Positions 54,103 to 64,000 of a stretch of 64,000 nucleotides of DNA are shown piece after piece. This DNA comes from Toxorhynchites rutilus septentrionalis (taxonomy: Eukaryota > Arthropoda > Insecta > Diptera > Culicidae), in contig NC_073746.1 in the NCBI RefSeq assembly GCF_029784135.1, positions 37,987,378-38,051,377 of the forward strand, read 5' to 3'. Position numbers and translations under genes: made by a program. Each line of letters starts with the position of its first letter. Position 1 is the stretch's first letter. Below the pieces are notes generated by a model that had not been told where the DNA came from, did not search any database, and was given only the letters and a program-made list of their open reading frames with translations.

Positions 54103-57100
54103 TCACACACGAAGATCTATAGCTTTAAGGAAAACATATATATGGGACATGTAATCAAGGTCTAACCGAGCCAACACATCTCTCACCGGCACATTGGGCT
54201 GTCTTCCTCGGGCCCGAAGGGAGTTTTCTAAATTCGATCTGGCGACCAGATACACCTCGCACGACCAAACAATGTGCTCGATGTCGTGATAACCTTGGCC
54301 ACAAACGCAGAGATTGCTGCTGGCAAGATTGAAACGAAAGAGTAGTGCATCTAACGAACAGTGATTGGACATGAGTCGGGAGAAGGTGCGAATAAAGTCT
54401 CGACTCAAGTCTAGACTTTTGAACCACGGTTTGAGGCTAACCTTAGGGATAATCGAGTGAAACCACCGGCCCAATTCATCTTCATTCCACTTGCGTTGCC
54501 AGTTAGCGATGGTATTTTTGCGGACTAAAGAATAAAATTCATTGAAGGCGATTTGACGCTGATAAATATCGCCTTCAATTGCACCTACCTTTGCTAATGA
54601 GTCAGCCCTCTCATTACCCAGAATTGAGCAATGTGAAGGGACCCAGACAAAGGTAATGACATAACAGCGTCTGGATAAAGCACTCAAAATTTCTCGTATT
54701 CTCTCAAGGAAGTACGGCGAGTGCTTTTCCGGCCTCACTGAACGGATAGCTTCGACAGAGCTAAGACTATCCGTTACAATGTAATAGTGTTCAACAGGTC
54801 GTGAGGCGACGCTGTCCAGCGCCCAATGAATTGCTGCCAATTCAGCAATATACACTGAGCAAGGATTCTGAAGACTGTGTGAGGTGCTAAAAAATTCGTT
54901 GAACACTCCAAATCCGCTGCTCAAAATTTCCTCAGCTGCTCAGCTGCTCAAAATTTCCGATCACCAATGGGTTCATAACCTTACACCGGATGAGGAACCG
55001 AAGAGATAATAGATTGAAGCGATTTGTTAGTGGGAGTAGGCCTGCCAAAACCTCGAGACTCATGGTATGCGTTGAGGGCATACATCCCAACGCAATACGG
55101 AGACAAAGATACTGAATTCGCTCGAGTTTAATGAGGTGTGTTTTGGCAGCTGATTGAAAACAGAAACTGCCATACTCCATCACTGAGAGAATAGTTGTTC
55201 GCTACAACATTATAAGATCTTCGGGATGGGCTCCCCACCAGGTGCCGGTAATTGTACGGAGAAAGTTTATTCTTTGTTGGCATTTTTTACTCAGATACCT
55301 AATATGGGCCCCCCAAGTACATTTGGAGTCGAACCAGACACCAAGATACTTGAATGACATAGCATGAGTGATCGGTTTACCCAAAAGTTGAAGCTTTGGT
55401 TTTGCTGGTTTATGCTTCCTAGAAAAAACCACCATCTCTGTTTTCTCCGTGGAGAATTCGATCCCTAGCCCAATGGCCCAGGTTGAAAAATTGTTTAAAG
55501 TATCTTGTAAGGGTCCTTGCAGGTCGGATTCGTTTGATCCTACGACAGACACCACTCCATCATCTGCAAGTTGTCTTAGGATGCAATTTTGTGTAAGGCA
55601 ATTGTCAATGTCGCTTACGTAGAAGTTGTACAAAAGGGGGCTTAAACATGAACCCTGGGGGAGTCTCATGTAAGAGACCCGACTTACTGCCGAATCTCCG
55701 TGAGAAAAGTTCAAATGTTTCTCACAAAGCAAGTTATATAACATATTATTCAATAGAGGCGGCAGACCCCGAAAGTGTAATTTGTCCGACAAAACCTCTA
55801 TTGAAACAGAATCGAAGGCCCCCTTTATGTCCAAGAATACTGAAGCCATTTGTTTTTTTTCGGCGTAAGCCATTTGAATTTCTGAAGAAAGCAACGCAAG
55901 ACAATCATTCGTCCCCTTGCCCCTGCGAAACCCATATTGTGTATCTGAGAGTAGGCCATTCGTTTCAACCCATCGATCAAGGCGAAACAAGATCATTTTC
56001 TGCAACAATTTCCGTATACAAGACAGCATTGCTATTGGGCGGTACGAATTGAAGTCGGACGCGGGTTTTCCGGGTTTTTGAATAGCTATAACTCGTACTT
56101 GTCTCCAATCATCTGGAACAATATTATTCTCCAGAAACCGATTGAATAAATTCAACAAGCGATGTTTCGCCACATCAGGGAGGTTTTTCAGCAAGTTGAA
56201 CTTAATTCTATCCGATCCCGGAGCAGAATTGTTACATGAAAGCAGAGCAAGAGAGAATTCTACCATCGAAAACTCGGAATCAAGATCGCACCTACCTTGT
56301 GGTATATCTCGAACAATTTTTTGCACAGGAGCGGAATCAGGACAAACCTTCCGTGCAAAATTAAAAATCCATCGATGTGAATATTCCTCGCTTTCATTGG
56401 ATGAAGAGCGATTTCTCATGTTTCGAGCCACTTTCCATAATTTTTTCATTGACGTTTCTCGTGACAAACCTCCCACGAAATTTCGCCAATAAGCACGTTT
56501 TTTCCCTTTGATTAGGTTTTTAAATTGATCTTCAAGGGCTAAATACGTTTGAAAATTTTCAGGGGTTCCACGTTTCCGAAAAGCTTTAAATGCATTCGAT
56601 TTTTCTACATAAAGCTTGGAACACTGGCTATCCCACCATAGATTGGGAGGCCTTCGACGAATAGTGGAGCCTGGGATGGGTTTCGTTTGAGCGCGAACCG
56701 CGCTGTCATAGATCAAACGAGAAAGGAAGTTATACTCCTCCAATGGAGGTAAACCATCTTTGGAATTGATGGCTAGAGCAATCGCGTACGCATATTTTTT
56801 CCAGTCAATGTGTCTTGTGAGGTCATATGCCATGTTTATAGATTCAGAAGAATTCGACCCAATGGTGATGGAAATTTTGATTGGCAAGTGATCACTACCG
56901 TTGGGGTTCTGGATTACATTCCACTTGCAATCTAACGATAGTGAATTCGAGCAAAGCGAGAGGTCAAGAGCACTTGGGTTAGCAGGAGGTTTAGGTACAC
57001 GTGTTGTTTCCCCAGTGTTCAAAACGGTCATATTGAAGCTGTTACAAAGGTCATATATCAACGATGAACGATTATCGTCGTACTGTTCCCCCCAGGCAGT

Positions 57101-57538
57101 TCCGTGAGAGTTGAAGTCTCCCAAGATTAATCGTGGCTCAGGAAGAAGTGAGCACATGTCAACAAGTTGCTTGCGGCTAACCGCAGCTCTCGGAGGCCAA
57201 TACAAGCTGACTATACAGAGGTCTTGGCCTCTGATGTTTGCATGACAAGCAACAGCTTCGATCCCTCCAATAGGTGGAAGGTCAATTCGAAAAAATGAGT
57301 GGCACTTATTGATCCCCAATAGCACCCCTCCGTATCTATCATCACGGTCCAAGCGTATAATATTAAAATCGTGGAAAGAGATATCATCTCGCGAAGAAAG
57401 CCAAGTTTCGGACAGAGCAAAAACATCACAATTGAAGTTATGAATTAAAAATTTGAATGTATCCAATTTAGGGATAAGACTACGACAATTCCACTGTAAA
57501 ACAGTGATATCTCCGACCTCTCTATTTGAATTAGACAT
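54103..57538 (-). pseudogene. I-element ORF2: endonuclease / reverse transcriptase / RNase H, two lesions
   Basis: The ATG at 57538 lies inside the last codons of ORF1 (overlap ATGTCTAA). Order: AP endonuclease (QWNCRS, SETWLS, GDFNSHGTAWGEQ near residue 140, GSDHLP near 215), reverse transcriptase (FLDIKGAFDSVS near 570, RLPQGSCLSPLLYN, LADD near 658), then RNase H (YIAELAAIHWAL, IVTDSLSS, ADSLAK) and a C-terminal CVCGQGYHDIEHIVWSC zinc finger. A TAG at 55204..55202 breaks the frame, which resumes in phase. Near 54930 a deletion between 'aaattttgagcagc' repeats removes the first RNase H strand with its catalytic Asp. Confidence 0.9.
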
Positions 57539-59117
57539 CAAGAGAGATAATCATTGCAAGGAGGGGCCATGTTTGCATCAATTGTTGCAAAATTGTCTTT
57601 AATACTGGAAGCAGTGAGATGACAATGATTCTGATGGAGTCGGAAACATTAAAACACTTGAAGATTTGATCCAAAAGGTCAGACAACTTTATAAATCCCG
57701 ATTGGGAAGTTGAACTGGACGGAAAAATAGGGACAGTTGGGGTTTTTGATGTCCCCTCGAGTGCTGGGTCGTTCGTAGATGAAATATTCCCACGGAAGCC
57801 AGGAGGAACCTGATTTTGCTTGTCCGCTGCACTCGATTTTTTAGGCAAGCTAACAGAGGATATAACCGTGGGGACTTGTTCTTGAACTTTGGGAGTGGTC
57901 ACATTTTTGCGCCGGGGATTCCCTTTGAAAATAAACGGTGTGCCCCCGCTAGCTGTGTCCGCTTCCATTTCATCAACTGGCAACGTGGAAAAGGTATTGT
58001 GTGTTGAGATTGGTTGTTCTTGTTGTTGAGTCAATGGCGAAGCGCCCTTTAAAATTTCCGCAAATGTGCGCTTCGAGCGTTCCTTTAAAGAGCGCTTCTG
58101 TTTCTCCCAGCGACTCTTGTAAGTTTCACAAACTGAGAGCTCGTGTGGGGATCCCCCGCAATATGGACATTTATGCTCAGTCGCACTGCAGGATTTCCCC
58201 TCATGTTGCTCTCCGCAAGTGGCACAGCGCTCCTTGTTGGCACAATAATCCGAAGTGTGACCAACTGACTTGCATTTGTTGCAAATCATGGGCTTTGGCA
58301 CGAAGAGTCGCACAGGTAGTCTCAATTTGTCCACCATAACGTAGTCAGGTAGGGCGGCACCAGCAAAGGTGACTCGAAACGAGTCGGACGGCGTAAATTT
58401 AGTTTGGTCCCCATCATGGGAAAGTTTCCCGAGTTGACGACAGTCCAAGATTTTCACTTCCATTGAGGGGAGCTTCTTGAACTTGCCTTTTCCTTCTGCT
58501 TTTATTTGTTCGCTCGTCAGACCCGTTTCAGTTATCACTCCCTCAATTTCTACGTTATGGGAGGGTATAAATGTTCGATATTCGAGAGTGAAATGTTGAT
58601 CAGCAACAATCTCGTTTGCGTGTTTCCGGTCATTCACGACAACTCGCAATTTGTTCGGTCTAACCCTGCGAATTTCAGATACAGAAGTGTATCTGGCCAG
58701 ATCTTTCATGATCTGAATCACGTTAAGGTTTTTTCCTTTCGGTTTTGGCCGGAGGAAAACAACCCACGGGCCAGTTCCAGGTGCATCTTCTGGATAAACT
58801 CTGACACGTGGAGCGGAGACAACAGAGGGGGAAGACGAGGACGAGGACGAGGATGAGGATGAGGACGAGGATTGGGTTGGATCGGAAGCATCAGAAGGAG
58901 GAAGCGAAATCGATGATGGGAGAGGGGGAGTGGAAGTAACAGTGGGTTGAGAAGGGAGGCTTGCAATTTTCTTAGAGGGGGGCTTGGTAGGATGAGCGGA
59001 TTCGTCCCCAGAAGAATTATCTTCCTTATGAGGGACTCGTTTATGTTTTTTCCCAGATCTTGTATAAGATTCATTATCGGAGATCTCCATCTCTGGAGAT
59101 CCTCCACTATTCTCCAT
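57531..59117 (-). CDS. I-element ORF1: gag-like nucleic-acid-binding protein, 528 aa
   Basis: Open from the ATG at 59117 to the TAA at 57531. The N-terminal third is rich in Ser/Pro with a run of Ser near residue 90. The centre carries an RRM-like segment (VRPNKLRVVVNDRKHANEIV). Three CCHC-type zinc knuckles follow: CNKCKSVGHTSDYC, CATCGEQHEGKSC and CPYCGGSPHELSVC. Known role in I elements: coats the RNA and forms the ribonucleoprotein for target-primed reverse transcription. The frame looks intact. Confidence 0.9.
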   Translation of the reverse strand: MENSGGSPEMEISDNESYTRSGKKHKRVPHKEDNSSGDESAHPTKPPSKKIASLPSQPTVTSTPPLPSSISLPPSDASDPTQSSSSSSSSSSSSSSPSVVSAPRVRVYPEDAPGTGPWVVFLRPKPKGKNLNVIQIMKDLARYTSVSEIRRVRPNKLRVVVNDRKHANEIVADQHFTLEYRTFIPSHNVEIEGVITETGLTSEQIKAEGKGKFKKLPSMEVKILDCRQLGKLSHDGDQTKFTPSDSFRVTFAGAALPDYVMVDKLRLPVRLFVPKPMICNKCKSVGHTSDYCANKERCATCGEQHEGKSCSATEHKCPYCGGSPHELSVCETYKSRWEKQKRSLKERSKRTFAEILKGASPLTQQQEQPISTHNTFSTLPVDEMEADTASGGTPFIFKGNPRRKNVTTPKVQEQVPTVISSVSLPKKSSAADKQNQVPPGFRGNISSTNDPALEGTSKTPTVPIFPSSSTSQSGFIKLSDLLDQIFKCFNVSDSIRIIVISLLPVLKTILQQLMQTWPLLAMIISLDV

Positions 59118-59639
59118 TTTACAAAAATTTCAGTCTTATTTCTAATTTATTATTGATTTTAACAATAATTTCAGAAAAAAATAGCAAACAAAAAATTATG
59201 ATAATAATATTAAATAATGAACAAATAATTGAATAGTAATATTAATAATAAATATGTGTACCATAATATAAAAGTTGTTCCAATAATGCACTCTACTGCC
59301 CTAATCAGGGAGAGACAGAGGCTACGCGCTACGGAGACAACACAATAGCGCAAGAATAGCTTACGGAGCCACGTGATGATGAATCCCGTTTGCGACAGTC
59401 ACGCGATGGCGATCCCGTTATGTCGAATCAGTTCAACAGCCGCAATCCGGCTCGCTGCAAGAGCGCTGCTTCCTTTGTTCCTTCGTTCCACTTCACAAAA
59501 GGTCAGGTCGCGGACAGCAATGACCTTCACTCGTACACGATACACTCGTACCAATAGCACAATAGCAAAAGTGGCAACGCACAATACCGACACTGAACTT
59601 TACTCGTCAAGAGTTGGATAGCGAATGAGATCCGTTGTT

Positions 59640-60508
59640 GTCACCAGCAAATGTGATTGAACATGCAGGGTAGGGCCGCTCAGAAAAATGTATAATTAAC
59701 AGATGGTACCGAATATTGTTTTGAATTTAGTGAAAATGGTGGATCAGACCATTAACTGAACGGTGGATATTTCGACTGAAGGAGGCCATAAAGTTGATAA
59801 CTAAGGTGTTGGGAATTTCAGATAGTCAAGTCTTGAAAAAGACCGTTTGGATGCAGCTTTCACTGGGTATATAAAAACTCGGAAATAGTAACCAAAAAAC
59901 TTATTCACGCGATGTTAAACGCTTAAAGATTGGATTTGGAATGATTGAATTAGTATGGAATTTATAAGCATAAAACTTCCCAGATCTCCGTAATCGTCGT
60001 TTTGAGCTCCGCTTCGTTCCCTGGATTTTAATGGATGAATGGTTCTTGATTTCTCACCATATATACACCCAGGTTTTTTTCAAACGGTTTTTGTTTGCGC
60101 GGTTTTTTTTACGAGTTTTTTTTACGCGGATTTTCCAATTGACGCTGTTTTTTTACGCGGATTTTCCAATTAACGCGGATTTTCCAATTAACGCGTTTTT
60201 TTTTACGCGGCACCCGAGTAGCCCCACAAATGCAATTCAAATGTCAAATTTCGTGGTATGGGTGCGTTCGTAATTTTTCGGATCGAGAGACGTTTGCTCG
60301 CAACCGAGTAACTCACAACGTCTAAATCCGGCTTTATTCTAAGGTACAAAATTGGAAGGTATAAGAGTTGAAAAACTCCTGAAAATAGAAGAGTAAGAGT
60401 TTCAGTTGAGCAGTCACCGAGACAGTCTGTGCACAAATATATTGTTGCTTCGCTTTGATTTAACGTGCCATCTCTACAAAATCATATTGATTTAGGAATT
60501 AACTGTAC
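59640..60508. repeat. Intergenic stretch with tandem ACGCGGATTTTCCAATTA array
   Basis: At 60075..60215, units of 'acgcggattttccaattaac' and poly-T linkers repeat at least four times, with 'gcggttttttttacga' variants at the start. The open frame over it (60031..60273) is a consequence of the repeat and is not a gene. The remainder of the stretch is featureless. Confidence 0.65.
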
Positions 60509-60735
60509 AGTCTATCGCAAAATTGAGTGTACAAATGCTACCTGACGATGCTTTCCATTTATTTGGTACAAAATATTTTGAATACATTGATTCATTTGAT
60601 GCATATTTATTACTCACACATTTAACTAGCTGTACGGGCAATAAAATTCCGAGAAAAGATTTCTGCTAATTGTTTATTACTAAAAAATGAAATGAAATCT
60701 CTATTCAGGCATCGCAAAATTGAGTGCACACCTTA
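60509..60735. repeat. Two direct copies of a Tc1-like terminal motif (CGCAAAATTGAGTG)
   Basis: 'atcgcaaaattgagtgtaca' (60517) and 'atcgcaaaattgagtgcaca' (60711) are direct repeats about 194 bp apart. The first is preceded by TACAG. They look like lone ends of a Tc1-like element; no transposase is present. Confidence 0.45.
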
Positions 60736-60914
60736 AATTTCTCCGAACAAATTAGTCTTGTAAATAATTTGCTTAATGCTTCCTGTGGCAGTCGCACGGG
60801 ACAACCATTTTCGCATTGCTTTAGGCATAAGGGATTGATTCTGAGCGGGGAATGTTAAAATGTCGACTGATGCCTCTTTGTTTCGCAATCACGGACCTTC
60901 GCTTGTTCTCTTAA

Positions 60915-61201
60915 CCCTTAAATGCATGATTTTTCCTTTTAAAATACTTTAATTTTTTAATTATTAATTTACTATTTTTTTCTTTTCAACATACAAAGTT
61001 TGAAAGTGTTGCGCCAAGCTGTCAAATTTTGACAGTTAAAAAAGTGAACTGTCATATTATGAAAGTTTGCGTTAAAAAACTAAGATAGATATTTTTAGCA
61101 CCTATTAAAAGTAAAAAAAATTGTGTTCGAATTACTGTTTACAATAACATCGCATTGTAAGGAAACACTGATGTACATATACAACATCATGCATCTAAGG
61201 G
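60915..61201. mobile_element. piggyBac-like MITE (287 bp), TTAA target site
   Basis: The ends CCCTTAAATGCATGAT and, reversed, CCCTTAGATGCATGATG are inverted. TTAA flanks it at 60911..60914 and 61202..61205. No open frame. Confidence 0.8.
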
Positions 61202-62021
61202 TTAAAAGAAGTGGATGAAGAAGCCCCGATATTTACCCGATCAAACTATTATGGTGATTGCAAATGAGATAAAAAGAGCGGCGTGGAACCGGTCCTCCAG
61301 CCGATGTGGTAAACATGCGAGAAAATTCCGCAGTAACAATGCGGTCTTGTCTTGGACATAAGCTTCTATATTTTTTAGAACACTTTGCATCTCAATAAAA
61401 ACATCACCATTAAAAGCAACTTTAGTGACAGAGACACATCATTTCTTTCAACAAGGCCAATAAATATTTGAAAGATCACTAATAGGGGAGCCGCGGGTAA
61501 GACGGACAGTGGGGGTATGATGGACAGGTGGTTGATTTGTATAGTTGCATTATGAATTTCAAATTTCTGTTGATGGGAAACCCTTCTACGTGCTATTCTA
61601 TAATATTTAAACCATCCTATGACAATGAATACTGATCAAAAGTGGAATAGAGAAACATGATTCTGCGTGTGGATGTAACTTTTGCGGTTTCGATATTAAG
61701 CATTTTGTGTGGTTTAATTGAATTCGCTGATGATTATATTTCGGTTTGTGAGTTGACAGAGAAGCGATGTTAGGTATGTACGGAAAAGTTAATTCATTCG
61801 TAAGTGGTAAATTTAAATTATTGAAATAATTGCCCAGGGGGGGTTAAATGGACAGTCATATTCATAATCACATCCAATGCATGATGGAAAGTGAAGGGAA
61901 GAATATTGAAATCTTTTTTATATTGCTTTCTCTTTTTGTTCTATTTCAGTCACTGGACGCACAAACACTGAGAGAGAGTGAAATTATTCCTCTCGCGAGC
62001 GATAAACCTTTATGCTTCGTA

Positions 62022-63323
62022 AAGGGTGTGTCACATCAAATTGCATCACAGAAAAAACGCTGTAGAAATTCGCCCAGTAGACCGATCCTTTTGAAAATTT
62101 TAGACAGTAATATAAAAACTATTAAACAACTTTTGGCATTTTCTTTTTATTCATACTTCGAGCCCAAGCCCGTATGCTCGCACCTTCCTCTTTACCCCGT
62201 CCATAAGGTTCTGTACAACGTCAGGTTGTAATTTTTTTTGAACAGAAATCCATTTTCTCTTGAAGTCCGCCTCCGATTTGACTCCGAACTTTTGGGTTCT
62301 TCCGGAGGGCCTGCTTCATAATCGCCCAATATTTCTCTATTGGGCGAAGCTCCGGCGCGTTGGGCGGGTTCATTTCCTTTGGCACGAAGGTGACCCCGTT
62401 GGCTTCGTACCACTCCAACACGTCCTTTGAATAGTGGCACGAAGCGAGATCCGGCCAGAAGATGGTCGGGCCCTCGTGCTGCTTCAATAGTGGTAGTAAG
62501 CGCTTCTGTTGGCACTCCTTAAGGTAAACCTGCCCGTTTACCGTGCCGGTCATCACGAAGGGGGCGCTCCGCTTTCCGCAAGAGCAGATCGCTTGCCACA
62601 CCATGTACTTTTTGGCAAACTTGGATAGTTTCTGCTTGCGAATCTCCTCCGGAACGCTGAATTTGTCCTCTGCGGAGAAGAACAACAGGCCCGGCAGCTG
62701 ACGAAAGTCCGCTTTGACGTAGGTTTCGTCGTCCATTACCAGGCAATGCGGCTTCGTCAGCATTTCGGTGTACAGCTTCCGGGCTCGCGTCTTCCCCACC
62801 ATGTTTTGCCTTTCGTCGCGGTTAGAAGCCTTCTGAACCTTGTATGTACGCAGGCCCTCCCGCTGCTTGGTCCGCTGGACGAATGAACTTGACAAATTCA
62901 GCTTATTGGCGACATCCCGGACCGAACTTCTCGGATCACGTCTAAACTGCTTAACTACGCGCTTGTGATCTTTTTCACTGACGGAGCATCCATTTTTGCC
63001 GTTCTTCACCTTCCGGTCGATGGTTAGGTTCTCGAAGTATCGTTTTAGTACTCTGCTGACCGTGGATTGGACGATTCCCAGCATCTTACCGATGTCCCGA
63101 TGTGACAACTCCGGATTCTCGAAATGAGTGCGCAGGATTAATTCACGACGCTCTTTTTCATTCGACGACATTTTTCCAAATTTACGAAAAATTGACAGTG
63201 AAGCATGGCCAACGTGATCTATACACTCTTATCTGATTATAAGCGAAAGCTGAAGATATAATTCCTAAAAATTAAATTTCTACAGCGTTTTTTCCGTGAT
63301 GCAATTTGATGTGACACACCCTT
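62022..63323 (-). mobile_element. ITmD37E transposon, second copy (1302 bp), inside the GGGTAAGACGGACA element
   Basis: Same terminal repeats as the 32-kb copy with one mismatch between the ends. TA lies at 62020..62021 and 63324..63325. The pre-insertion sequence is preserved in copy 1 of the host element at 18741..18742. Confidence 0.92.
62221..63171 (-). pseudogene. ITmD37E transposase with C-terminal frameshift
   Basis: It is nearly identical to the 338-residue protein at 32267..33283, with the full catalytic triad (DDET, WPDLASCHY, LRPIEKYW, spacing 37). An extra four bases (tccg near 62284) shift the frame after ALRKNPKV, replacing the last 45 or so residues with an unrelated tail (316 residues in all). 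Whether the tail is needed for activity is unknown. Confidence 0.88.
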
Positions 63324-63365
63324 TATATTATGAACTTGTCCATATCCCCCCCACTACTTGTCCAT

Positions 63366-63818
63366 TAGGCAAGGCGCAAATTGAGACGCATATAGCGCGA
63401 GTAACTTGGCGCGATATAGCGCCTGTTTTTGTGGCCAATGAAAACAGATAGAACTTCGCAAATTGGCCAGATGACGCGAGATGGTGGAGCGCTCGTGAGA
63501 CACGACTCGCGCGACGCTGTGGCTGAACCACAGTTTCTCGTGCTGGTCATGCCGGTTGTGGTAGTTGTGTTGGTGAACAATCATATAGCGCCGTGGGTTT
63601 TACACTGTATGGCTGTACTGGTCGGGTGATTGTGTTAGTAAATAAATATATCGTGCAACTCTGTGTTAATCAGTCATTGTATGCGAGGGCATGTTATTTA
63701 CACCAAACTGCGACTCAATATGCGCTCCACCATGCTACGTTTGTGGCACGTATGAGTCGTATTGGTAGTCTCACGTTCGCTTACGAGCGCTATACGCTTC
63801 TCAATTTGCGCCTAGGCT
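63366..63818. repeat. Inverted-repeat (foldback-like) insert with AGGCGCAAATTGAGA ends
   Basis: 'aggcgcaaattgagacgcat' at 63370 reappears inverted near 63800..63815, followed by 'atagcgc'-type blocks, giving arms of about 35 bp. The interior has extra 'gatatagcgcc' and 'gctcgtgagac' motifs. It is absent from copy 1 of the host element at the matching place. No coding support. Confidence 0.55.
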
Positions 63819-64000
63819 TATACTCGCACCGATAAAAATGTTGTGCTTGTTTTAATTTCATTTGAAAACAAGGAAAAACACATTTTTATAAAAAATTTGG
63901 CCAATTATTTAGAAAACCAGTATATTGAACTGTAAGAAACTGCTTTTAAATTTTTGAAATCATGAATTACCAAAAATACAATTGAAGTTTTCCTTAACAT

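Larger units (their letters stand above)
53765..59628 (-). mobile_element. Full-length I-clade LINE (MosquI-like), 5864 bp, with 11-bp target-site duplication
   Basis: It is flanked by GATCCGTTGTT at 53754..53764 and 59629..59639. It has a 5' UTR of about 510 bp (59118..59628), ORF1, an overlapping ORF2 with endonuclease, reverse transcriptase and RNase H, a 3' UTR of about 330 bp and a short poly-A (T-run at 53765). The RNase H domain and LADD box place it in the I clade; MosquI is the mosquito family known. Defects: one stop and a small deletion in ORF2. Confidence 0.92.
61485..64000. mobile_element. TA-flanked element with GGGTAAGACGGACA ends (copy 2, runs off the window)
   Basis: The left end GGGGAGCCGCGGGTAAGACG follows TA at 61483..61484. 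Its body is collinear with copy 1 (17940..19024), including the sequence just before the right end ('acaattgaagtt.t.cttaacat') at 63978..64000, so the right terminus must lie just past the window. It contains a nested ITmD37E element and an inverted-repeat insert. Confidence 0.7.

Noticed and set aside
60075..60215. CRISPR-like array
   Set aside because: Units are not separated by unique spacers of constant length, and the genome is eukaryotic.
60031..60273. 81-codon frame rich in Phe and repeated FPINA
   Set aside because: It is a by-product of the tandem DNA array.

Overview
The window reads as nuclear DNA of an insect, most likely a culicine-type mosquito. The evidence is the set of mobile elements (ITmD37E transposons with a DD37E catalytic triad, a MosquI-like I-clade LINE, an RTE-clade LINE, tRNA-derived SINEs, many MITEs), AT-rich repeat-laden intergenic DNA, and short GT-AG introns of 51-66 bp in the genes. 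The species cannot be named from the sequence alone.

The host content is one cluster of three long-type ABCC (MRP1-like) ATP-binding cassette transporters. Gene A (10136..15203, +) is a complete seven-exon gene with a TATA box. Gene B (20523..34531, -) is complete with five exons. Its 36-bp first exon lies 9.3 kb upstream of exon 2, across an intron full of transposons. Gene C (42811..49751, -) is a tandem relative of B. It keeps exon 1 and almost all of both ATPase halves, but has lost exon 2 and a block from mid exon 3 to mid exon 4, and carries a one-base frameshift in NBD1. A and B converge; B and C are head-to-tail. B and C also share about 1 kb of upstream DNA with a GATA-type motif, so the duplicated unit included the promoter region. 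A has two introns that B and C lack.

Everything else is mobile or repetitive. 1-3.8 kb: a LINE remnant split by a hAT element, then an RTE element with 13-bp target-site duplications. 4-9 kb: MITEs and a long dispersed repeat carrying a LINE ORF1 fragment. 15.7-17.3 kb: Pao/Bel integrase and LINE reverse transcriptase relics. 17.9-19.6 kb: a TA-flanked element and a piggyBac-like MITE. 25.2-34.5 kb (intron 1 of B): SINE, hAT, Jockey-like RT relic, dispersed repeats and an apparently intact ITmD37E copy. 36.1-40.5 kb: a large inverted duplication, one arm carrying a hAT-like MITE and a second ITmD37E family. 41.2-42.3 kb: SINE and MITE. 48.0-48.6 kb: a long-TIR element. 51.5-53.3 kb: Tc1-like DD34E element. 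53.8-59.6 kb: a full-length I element with 11-bp target-site duplications. 60-64 kb: tandem repeats, a piggyBac-like MITE, and a TA-flanked element that holds a third ITmD37E copy and runs off the window.

The paralogous repeats give two natural 'empty sites' that show ITmD37E duplicating TA on insertion. Biologically the host genes should act as plasma-membrane efflux pumps for organic anions and conjugates; the rest records repeated invasion and nesting of transposons around and inside them.
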